From Vulcanimicrobiota bacterium (GTDB lineage: Bacteria > Vulcanimicrobiota > Vulcanimicrobiia > Vulcanimicrobiales > Vulcanimicrobiaceae), in assembly GCA_030043675.1 (NCBI GenBank), contig JASHXG010000004.1, positions 1 to 8,022 of the forward strand: 8,022 nucleotides of DNA, written 5' to 3'. A program made the position numbers and the translations under genes. Below are positions 1 through 5,651 of the stretch, piece after piece. The number at the start of each line of letters is the position of its first letter. Position 1 is the stretch's first letter. The notes beneath the pieces are model-generated. The model was not told the DNA's origin. It did no database searches and saw nothing but the letters and a program-made list of their open reading frames with translations.

Positions 1-199
1 AGTAGGCGGTTGCCGCCAAGATGATGCCGATCGCGATGTCGCGGATGCCGACGGCGCGCACGTATGCAGCCGCCTCGTGTCTGCTCTCCGTCGCCACGCC
101 GTAGCGGCGCGCCAGCTCGTGCGGCGCCACCAGCGCCCAGATGCCGACCGCCACCAGCACGACCGCAACAATCCAAGCGAGGTAGAACGCCGCTGCCAC
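1..199 (-). CDS. DUF4267-like small membrane protein, N-terminal part (runs off the left edge)
   Basis: Sixty-six codons are visible. The protein opens with a strongly hydrophobic helix (about residues 3-25, reading AFYLAWIVAVVLVAVGIWAL), then APHELARRYGV, a short polar stretch, and AAAYVRAVGIRDIAIGIIL at residues 43-61, which starts a second helix. A helix, an 'AP..(A/L)AR.YG(V/L)' turn and a following 'RA.G.RD.A.G' segment are typical of the small DUF4267 membrane family, whose function is unknown. The start is a GTG at 199, because an in-frame TGA lies ten codons upstream and AGGGAGG, a good ribosome binding site, sits 11 bases before it. The C-terminus is outside the window. The gene is divergent from the small membrane protein at 368. 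The family call rests on motif resemblance; the coding call rests on the uninterrupted frame, the ribosome site and the amphipathic pattern. Confidence 0.6.
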   Translation of the reverse strand, partial: MAAAFYLAWIVAVVLVAVGIWALVAPHELARRYGVATESRHEAAAYVRAVGIRDIAIGIILAATAY

Positions 200-217
200 A
201 CCAATCGCTTCCTCCCT

Positions 218-281
218 GTGTCACCCTGCGCCTCTCCCAGTGTCATGGTGACCTGTCGACAAGCTCAGGGCGAACCATGAC
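218..281. repeat. Nested palindrome between divergent genes, REP-like
   Basis: GTCATGGT (242-249) pairs perfectly with ACCATGAC (274-281). Inside these arms CCTG (252-255) pairs with CAGG (266-269), giving a bulged hairpin around TCGACAAGCTCAGGG (256-270). A competing stem is possible between GTCACC (220-225) and GGTGAC (247-252), which shares three bases with the first stem. The core resembles a CGACAAGCTCAGGG motif that I recall as dispersed through many environmental bacterial genomes, but that memory is unverified. It lies in non-coding sequence between the starts of two divergent genes. It could be a REP-type element or a transcript-end hairpin; there is no T-run for a classical terminator. 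Confidence 0.5.
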
Positions 282-367
282 CGTACCACTCACGTTAGAC
301 TTTGATTGCAAGCGGCGGCACGAGCCGAGGCCGTAGGGAACTACCGTGCTATGAGAGGTGCGCGATT

Positions 368-616
368 GTGACGTTTCGCAGGGCCTGGTACGTCTTCGGA
401 GCGGTAGCGCTGATCGTAATCGTTTTTGAGCTCTTCTTCCGCTACCACTACCTCCAAGCGGGCAACCGGCTTTGGCGCCTCGACCGCGTGACCGAACAAG
501 CCTGCTTGGTGCGCGTCGGCGAAGCGATTTGCTCTGCGCCCGCGCCGGCGGCCGTGCACCGGGCGGCGACGACCTACATCCCGGCCTCGCCGACACCCGA
601 GCCGAATCTGCGCTGA
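368..616 (+). CDS. Small single-pass membrane protein of unknown function
   Basis: The protein has 82 residues. After a short basic N-terminus (MTFRRAW) comes one transmembrane helix, about residues 8-24 (YVFGAVALIVIVFELFF). An extracytoplasmic or periplasmic segment follows, reading RYHYLQAGNRLWRLDRVTEQ, then CLVRVGEAIC with two cysteines seven residues apart, then a Pro/Ala/Thr-rich tail. The 'G..LWR.DR.T...C.V' segment looks like a conserved theme of small bacterial membrane proteins in which a Trp-Arg strand precedes a Cys, but I cannot name a family. The start is taken as GTG at 368 because GAGAGGTG lies seven bases upstream and the helix then sits directly at the N-terminus. The same frame could extend to 302, but that stretch is Arg/Gly-rich and unlike the rest. 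The last 43 bases overlap the end of the opposing gene. Confidence 0.6.
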   Translation: MTFRRAWYVFGAVALIVIVFELFFRYHYLQAGNRLWRLDRVTEQACLVRVGEAICSAPAPAAVHRAATTYIPASPTPEPNLR

Positions 617-2412
617 CCCGGCGCGTCGCGCGGCGCGCGTCCGACGACCGCTTCGATGTAATCCAGCGTCTGACGCAGATTGCTCCGGCCATCGGGTAGT
701 CGCGCATTCGGATCCAGCATCCCGCCGGGCACTTGATGGCCGACCGGCCCCAGCGAGATCTCCGTCAGCCGTCCGACGCGCTTGGCGCGATTCCAGTACG
801 AGCGCACGGCGATCGCCCAGCGCGACGGAAACATCACCGGGCCGATGCGTTCGATGTGATCCTTGGTGCCCACGAGATGGTAGAGATGCTCGAGTGCCAG
901 AATCGGATCGTCTCCGCTGATCACGCCCCCGAGCGAGATCACGTCGACCGGAGCGCCGATCGCGGCTTTGAGAAAGTGCGCCGCGCCGCATGCCATCTGC
1001 GCCCCGCCGCTGTAGCCGATCAGCGTTACGGGTGTGCCGCTGCGCAAGCGATAACCGTTGGCGATCAGTGAGCGGTACATCACGTACGCGACGCCGAAAT
1101 TGTACATCGGGCCGTAGCGCGGATCCGCCGAGACGCCCACGATCAGCACGTTGCGCAGGTTGACGATCATGCCCAACAGCGCGGCGAACACGCCGCTTCC
1201 GACCCGTTCGGCGTCAACGAACTTCCACAAGAGCGACCAGAGCGGATCGTCGTCGAGCGGACGGTTGATCACCGAATAGGCCATCACGCCGCGAATCAGG
1301 CAGACGCTCGGGGGCAGCTCCAGCGCGAGCGCGTCCAAAAACGGCTCGATGTCCCAGGTGTAACGCGAGCTCGATTGGGCGATGCCGTCCAGATAGATCG
1401 CATAGCGCGCGACGCCCGCGCGCGCAGCCGTCTCATCGCGCGGCGCGACATCCGCGGAAGTCTCGATGCGATCGCCGTACCAGCCGGCCCACCATCCCAA
1501 CGTTTCGAGTGGCGCCATGATCGCCGCAACCACCAGCCCCAAAACTGCAAGCCAAATCAGATCGATCGGCACGCGGACGAGCCGCGATGAGTCCGCGGCC
1601 CATCCGAAGAGCGCGGTGCGCATCGGCGCGAGCGCCAGCGAAACGATCAGCGCTAGGAAAGCCACGCCGAGCAGTCCGAGCACGACCTTCCAGCGGGCGG
1701 GGTTTGCCGCAACATCGTCCAGGGCCACCGGCGTAGAGTCGCCGCTCTCGCCTGCGGTCTCCGGTGACTTCCGCATGCCGGCAACGGCGCGTCCGACGAT
1801 CAAGCGTTCGTCATCGATCAACCGCACGCCGGCGACCGCATCCAGGATGCGCGTGCCGAGGAGCGCGATCGGCTTGCCGAAGCTGCGTTGCGCGAGCAAC
1901 ATCATCGTCCACCCCAGCGCCACGCAGACCGCTGCCGTCGGGATTCCCACGCGCCCGATCGCCTCGACCCCGGCGACCATCGCGAGCAGATGCCAGATGC
2001 GCAGCAGGGTGAGGATGCCGGGACCCAAGTACGGAAGCGCGCCGAGGAACGAGAAGAGCAACGGCGCGTAGCTGAGCGCAAGCACGATCGCCAGCTCCTG
2101 CAAGCCGAGGTGCGGCGTCCATGGCAGCCGGCAGACCAGCCACGTGCTGATCACGAGGAACGCGTACCCGAAGAAAAAGAGCAGCGCGCCCGTCGCCCAG
2201 CTGAAGAACAGGCGCGCCGGCTTCACGCGGTTGGCGAAGAGGACGATGCTCTGCGCGACCGCTTCGCTGAGGCCGGCCAGAAGAACGATCGCGAGGCCGA
2301 GCAGCATCGCTGCTTGCGACGCCGAGGCGGCCTGCTCGAAAGCCGCCGGCTGCAGCCGGAAGACGCCGGCCAGCGTGCCGCCGAGTTCGGGCAGGAAGAG
2401 CGTTATCGTCAC
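574..2412 (-). CDS. Yip1-like multi-pass membrane protein fused to a C-terminal alpha/beta-hydrolase-like domain
   Basis: The protein has 612 residues and no family I can name for its full length. Residues ~15-175 look like a Yip1-type domain: a 'GVFRLQPAAFEQ' entry, then about five hydrophobic helices (35-60, 67-95, 104-129, 131-151, 155-174). After a polar linker (195-240) two more helices follow (243-264, 283-301). Residues ~330-595 form a soluble domain beginning with RYAIYLDGIAQ. It has the strand-plus-elbow TLIGYSGGAQMACG (463-476), where GYSGG fits the GxSxG nucleophile elbow with Ser468. GTKDHIERIG (Asp518) and GPVGHQVPGG (His559) are in the expected order for a Ser-Asp-His triad. Substrate is unknown; a membrane-anchored esterase, lipase or peptidase-like enzyme is possible. 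The GTG start at 2412 follows an in-frame TAA six codons upstream, with no clear ribosome site. The gene is divergent from the acetyltransferase with 49 bases between. Coding call firm, domain calls moderate. Confidence 0.8.
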   Translation of the reverse strand: MTITLFLPELGGTLAGVFRLQPAAFEQAASASQAAMLLGLAIVLLAGLSEAVAQSIVLFANRVKPARLFFSWATGALLFFFGYAFLVISTWLVCRLPWTPHLGLQELAIVLALSYAPLLFSFLGALPYLGPGILTLLRIWHLLAMVAGVEAIGRVGIPTAAVCVALGWTMMLLAQRSFGKPIALLGTRILDAVAGVRLIDDERLIVGRAVAGMRKSPETAGESGDSTPVALDDVAANPARWKVVLGLLGVAFLALIVSLALAPMRTALFGWAADSSRLVRVPIDLIWLAVLGLVVAAIMAPLETLGWWAGWYGDRIETSADVAPRDETAARAGVARYAIYLDGIAQSSSRYTWDIEPFLDALALELPPSVCLIRGVMAYSVINRPLDDDPLWSLLWKFVDAERVGSGVFAALLGMIVNLRNVLIVGVSADPRYGPMYNFGVAYVMYRSLIANGYRLRSGTPVTLIGYSGGAQMACGAAHFLKAAIGAPVDVISLGGVISGDDPILALEHLYHLVGTKDHIERIGPVMFPSRWAIAVRSYWNRAKRVGRLTEISLGPVGHQVPGGMLDPNARLPDGRSNLRQTLDYIEAVVGRAPRDAPGQRRFGSGVGEAGM

Positions 2413-2461
2413 CTGCGAAGTCTCGCGTTATGGCACGGATGAGCCTCGTGACGCTGCCCCG

Positions 2462-3067
2462 ATGAGCCACAAGCTCGAGCTGCCCGATGGTTACATCGAT
2501 CTTCCCGCGGGGAAGATCGCCGCCGTCCAGACATTCTTGGAGATGCGCGAGCGGCCAATGCCGCGTGCCGATATGCTTCCTGCGTCAACATCGCTTCGCC
2601 GGGTTGCCTCGCCGGATGCCGATTGGTACCTCGCGCTCTTTCACAAGATCGGCGATGAGTACCTGTGGTTTTCGCGTCTGGTGATGACTCGCGATGAACT
2701 CCATGCGGTCATCAATGATCCGAACGAAGAGATCTATGTCGTCGAGCAGAGCGCAAGCGAAGAGGGATTGCTTGAGCTCGACTTCCGCACGCCCGGCGAG
2801 TGCGAGATCGCGTACCTCGGCTTAACCGCGAAGCTGGTGGGAGCCGGGATCGGGCGCTGGTTGATGAATCGCGCGATCGAGCTCGCGTGGGCAAAGCCGA
2901 TCGGCCGCTTCTGGGTCCATACGTGCAGCCTGGATCATCCCAACGCGCTCGAGTTCTATCGGCGCTCCGGCTTTACGCCCTACACGCGCAAGATCGAGAT
3001 TGGCGACGACCCGCGGCTTACCGGCCTCGTGCCGCGCGAGGCCGCGCCACAAATTCCGTTACTGTAG
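2462..3067 (+). CDS. GNAT-family N-acetyltransferase
   Basis: This is a 201-residue protein, normal for a single-domain GNAT enzyme that transfers acetyl from acetyl-CoA to an amine; the acceptor cannot be told. The acetyl-CoA pyrophosphate loop is at residues 119-134, where LGLTAKLVGAGIGRWLM matches the (Q/R)xxGxG(A/I) pattern, with Lys-Leu-Val before GAGIG. Strand ELDF (105-108) and EIAYLGL (115-121) are the central beta strands. WVHTCSLDHPNALEFYRRSGF (151-171) is the C-terminal motif with the usual N-A-L-x-F-Y-x-x-x-G-F ending. Residues 55-92 (WYLALFHKIGDEYLWFSRL and MTRDELHAVINDP) resemble a bacterial GNAT subgroup of uncharacterised substrate. The start is ATG at 2462. The frame stays open upstream, but that extension lies antisense to the opposing gene and is low in plausible composition. 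Its 3' end overlaps dxs by 50 bases. No strong ribosome site is visible. Confidence 0.9.
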   Translation: MSHKLELPDGYIDLPAGKIAAVQTFLEMRERPMPRADMLPASTSLRRVASPDADWYLALFHKIGDEYLWFSRLVMTRDELHAVINDPNEEIYVVEQSASEEGLLELDFRTPGECEIAYLGLTAKLVGAGIGRWLMNRAIELAWAKPIGRFWVHTCSLDHPNALEFYRRSGFTPYTRKIEIGDDPRLTGLVPREAAPQIPLL

Positions 3068-4958
3068 CCGCCTGCGGACGCGTGAGCTCCGCCACGCGCG
3101 CCGCCACCGACTCGCCGTTGAGACCGAAGAGTCCGCGCTGCTTGTCCTGCGAGTCGTGCTGCACCAGCACGTTGGTCACGCCGATGCGCTCGACGCGCAG
3201 CGCCAAGCCGCGATCCGAAACGAACTCGGCGACCGCCGAGCCGAAGCCGCCCGCGAGCGAGTGCTCCTCGAGCGTCACGACATGCGTGTGATCGCGCGCC
3301 AGTTCGACCAGCAACGCCTCGTCTAGCGGCTTTGCAAAGCGCGCGTTGACGACCGTCGGCAGCCCCCCACTCTCTTTTTCTTTCAGCAGGTCGTAGGCAT
3401 CGAGCGCGATGTCGACCGTCGTGCCGTACGCCAGGATCGCGACGCCGCTTCCACGCCGTAAGACTTCGGCCTTGCCGTGGACGAGCGGCGCGAGCGGCTC
3501 GTCGTGCTTGCCGCTGCTCGACCCGCGCGGATAGCGAATCCCGGCCGGAGCGCCCAGCGAGAGCCCGTGCTCGAGCATCGGTTGAAGCTCGGCTTCGTTG
3601 CGCGGCGCCATCAGCGTCATGTTCGGGAGCGTGCGCAGGTAGGCGATGTCGTAGAGGCCCATATGCGTCGGGCCGTCGTCACCGACAAAGCCGGCACGGT
3701 CCATGCAAAAGACGACCGGCAGATTCTGCACGACCACGTCGTGCACGATCTGGTCGTAGGCGCGTTGCAGGAAGGTCGAGTAGATCGCGCAGACGGGGCG
3801 CAAACCGCTCGAGGCCAGGCCGGCGGCAAAGCAGACCGCATGCGCCTCGGCGATGCCGACGTCGAAGTACCGCTCCGGAAACCGCTTGCCGAACTTCGAG
3901 AGGCCGGTACCGTCGGGCATGGCGGCGGTGATGCCGACCACCCGCGGATCCTTCTCGGCGACCGCAATCATCGCGTCGCCGAAAACGTCCTGGAACTTCG
4001 GACGCGCGCCGGCGCTGCTCTTCTTGCTGCCGTTGCTCGGCTCGAACGCGTTGGCGCCGACCCCGTGGAAGGTGCGCGAGTCGCGCTCGGCCGGCTCGTA
4101 GCCTTTGCCCTTGACCGTGCGCACGTGCAACAGCACCGGCCGTTCGATGGCCTTGGCCGTCTGCAGCGCGTCGACGAGCACGTCGAAGTTATGGCCGTCG
4201 ATGGGGCCGATATAGCGAAAGCCCAGCTCTTCGAAGATCACCGCGGTCTTCTCCGAGGGACCGATGAAGTGCATCGCGCCGATCTCCGCGCCCTCGATGG
4301 CCTTCTTGACGGCGGCCCCGAGCGGAAGACGCTTGAGCATCATCTTGCCGGTACCGCGGACGAAGTTCGCAAACGGCTTGCTGCGCAATACCGAGAGGTA
4401 CGAGGCGATCGAGCCGACGTTGGGCGCGATCGACATCTCGTTGTCGTTGAGAATGACGATGAACTGGCTCTTCAGGCCGCCGGCGTTGTTGAGGGCCTCG
4501 TAGGCCAGCCCGCCGGTTAACGCGCCGTCGCCCAGCACCGCGACGACCGTCTCGTCGCCGCCGACCAGATCGCGCGCCTGCGCCATGCCCAGGGCCGCGG
4601 CAACACCGGTGCTCGCGTGACCGGCACCGAACGGATCGTACGGCGATTCGCTGCGCATCGCGAAGCCCGACAGGCCGCCGCCCTTACGGATGGTCGCGAA
4701 GCGCCCGCGACGCCCGGTCAGAATCTTGTGGACGTAAGTCTGATGACTGACGTCCCAGACCAGCTTGTCGGTCGGGAGGTCGAGCACGCGATGCAAGGCG
4801 AGGGTGAGCTCGACGACGCCGAGATTCGGCGCCAAGTGGCCGCCGTTCACGGCGCACGTTTGAACGAGCAGTTCTCGTATCTCACTCGCCGCGGTGTCGA
4901 TCTCGTCGCGCCGGAGGCGCTTGACGTCGGCGGGGGAGTCGATGCGCTCGATCACCAT
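3018..4958 (-). CDS. dxs: 1-deoxy-D-xylulose-5-phosphate synthase
   Basis: DXS condenses pyruvate with glyceraldehyde-3-phosphate, using thiamine diphosphate, to start the cytosolic MEP isoprenoid pathway. The 646-residue length is normal. Landmarks in order: GGHLAPNLG (His41), VWDVSHQTYVHKILTGR (68-84), GAGHASTG (111-118), the ThDP/Mg motif GDGALTGG (143-150) ending in LNDNEMSI (170-177), IGPIDGH, FDVGIAEAHAV with catalytic Glu371, YSTFLQRAYDQ, DRAGFVGDDGPTH (420-432), RYPRG (475-479) and RFAKPLDE. The start at 4958 (MVIERIDS) fits the family and avoids overlap with the upstream gene; a start at 5051 would add 31 non-family residues. Variants: Glu371 is followed by Ala-His rather than the usual Gln-His, and the tail reads VQHDSQDKQRGLFGL where most relatives have a short HG segment. 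It follows the HpnG-like gene by 46 bases on the same strand and is probably co-transcribed. No Shine-Dalgarno sequence is evident. Confidence 0.97.
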   Translation of the reverse strand: MVIERIDSPADVKRLRRDEIDTAASEIRELLVQTCAVNGGHLAPNLGVVELTLALHRVLDLPTDKLVWDVSHQTYVHKILTGRRGRFATIRKGGGLSGFAMRSESPYDPFGAGHASTGVAAALGMAQARDLVGGDETVVAVLGDGALTGGLAYEALNNAGGLKSQFIVILNDNEMSIAPNVGSIASYLSVLRSKPFANFVRGTGKMMLKRLPLGAAVKKAIEGAEIGAMHFIGPSEKTAVIFEELGFRYIGPIDGHNFDVLVDALQTAKAIERPVLLHVRTVKGKGYEPAERDSRTFHGVGANAFEPSNGSKKSSAGARPKFQDVFGDAMIAVAEKDPRVVGITAAMPDGTGLSKFGKRFPERYFDVGIAEAHAVCFAAGLASSGLRPVCAIYSTFLQRAYDQIVHDVVVQNLPVVFCMDRAGFVGDDGPTHMGLYDIAYLRTLPNMTLMAPRNEAELQPMLEHGLSLGAPAGIRYPRGSSSGKHDEPLAPLVHGKAEVLRRGSGVAILAYGTTVDIALDAYDLLKEKESGGLPTVVNARFAKPLDEALLVELARDHTHVVTLEEHSLAGGFGSAVAEFVSDRGLALRVERIGVTNVLVQHDSQDKQRGLFGLNGESVAARVAELTRPQAATVTEFVARPRAARGR

Positions 4959-5004
4959 CTGACCCGTAATACCCGCCTGGCGGCCGATACCCTGCGAGAC
5001 ACGG

Positions 5005-5625
5005 TTAGCGAGCAGCGCCGAAGTTCGCCCCCGCCACGACTCGAGCGGCAAGCCGCGCAGCGCTCGGCGCCGCGCGCGCGAGCCAGAGCGCCTGCGGCCA
5101 GTTGCGCGGATCGCGCAGCGCGCGAGCGGGATCTAGCCAGGCGTTCGAAAGTTCGCGCTGCGGCGTGTCGAGGATGACGCGCACCGCGGCGACGCGCGGC
5201 GCAGCAACGAGACCGGTCTCCATGTCAACGCCGGCGTAACCGCGCGCCGCCCATTGCGCGCGCTCCGCGCCGTTCACGATCCGCTCCGCGGTCAGCAGCG
5301 GATCCGTTACCGGCTCGATTCGCAAACGGCGCGCGCTTTCGAGCAGCGCGTCGACCAGCTCGGCATCGCACTGCAGCGTCTCGCCGTTGGGCCGGCGCAC
5401 TTCGCGCGGAATCAACAGCGTCCCGCCGGCGAGGTCCGCGCGCAATCCCCCGGCGAGGCCGCAGCTCACCACGCATTCGCCGAGGTCGCCCGGATTCGCA
5501 CGGGCCAGCCCAACGCCGCTCTCGATAACGCGAACGCCGGGACAAGCCCGCCGCACGGCGTTCGCCTCGAGCGGCGTCGCCGCGATCACGGCGAACGCGT
5601 TTGCGCCGGCGTTCTCACCAGCCAT
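5005..5625 (-). CDS. hpnG: HpnG-like nucleoside phosphorylase (hopanoid-associated)
   Basis: The protein has 206 residues. In hopanoid producers HpnG removes adenine from adenosylhopane to give ribosylhopane, on the way to bacteriohopanetetrol. The sequence shows the purine-nucleoside phosphorylase/nucleosidase fold: an N-terminal strand with AATPLEANAVRRA (15-27), ESGVGLARAN (35-44), the glycine-rich SCGLAGGL (54-61) with a following LLIPREV strand, and GVDMETGLVAAPRVAAVRVILDT (132-154). The VDMET motif corresponds to the VDMES found in HpnG proteins rather than the EMEG of MTA/SAH nucleosidases. The C-terminus is Ala/Arg-rich. It sits directly upstream of dxs (46-base gap) and 26 bases after the TadG-like gene. 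The hopanoid assignment is inferred from the motif and the isoprenoid neighbour. A generic phosphorylase-family nucleosidase remains possible, since no squalene-hopene cyclase or hpnH is in view. The ATG at 5625 follows a purine-poor leader, with only AGG nearby. Confidence 0.72.
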   Translation of the reverse strand: MAGENAGANAFAVIAATPLEANAVRRACPGVRVIESGVGLARANPGDLGECVVSCGLAGGLRADLAGGTLLIPREVRRPNGETLQCDAELVDALLESARRLRIEPVTDPLLTAERIVNGAERAQWAARGYAGVDMETGLVAAPRVAAVRVILDTPQRELSNAWLDPARALRDPRNWPQALWLARAAPSAARLAARVVAGANFGAAR

Positions 5626-5651
5626 GCGCCTAGATTACTATAAAAGAGAAA

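Noticed and set aside
302..367. Upstream start for the small membrane protein
   Set aside because: The added residues are Arg/Gly-rich and precede a good ribosome site that fits GTG at 368.
341..991. Minus-strand open frame of 216 codons
   Set aside because: It is an Arg/Gly/Ser-rich shadow overlapping both the small membrane gene and the real minus-strand frame of the hydrolase domain.
2144..2461. N-terminal extension of the acetyltransferase frame
   Set aside because: It is antisense to the membrane-fusion gene, is Arg/Ala/Ser-rich and unlike GNAT sequence. The protein-like part begins at ATG 2462.
3477..4520. Long plus-strand open frame (347 codons) antisense to dxs
   Set aside because: It is the mirror of a clearly coding high-GC gene, is rich in Arg, Ala, Val and His without motifs, and conflicts with an unambiguous DXS.
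4959..5051. Upstream start for dxs, adding 31 residues
   Set aside because: The extra residues do not resemble DXS and would overlap the end of the HpnG-like gene. The start at 4958 gives the usual family N-terminus.
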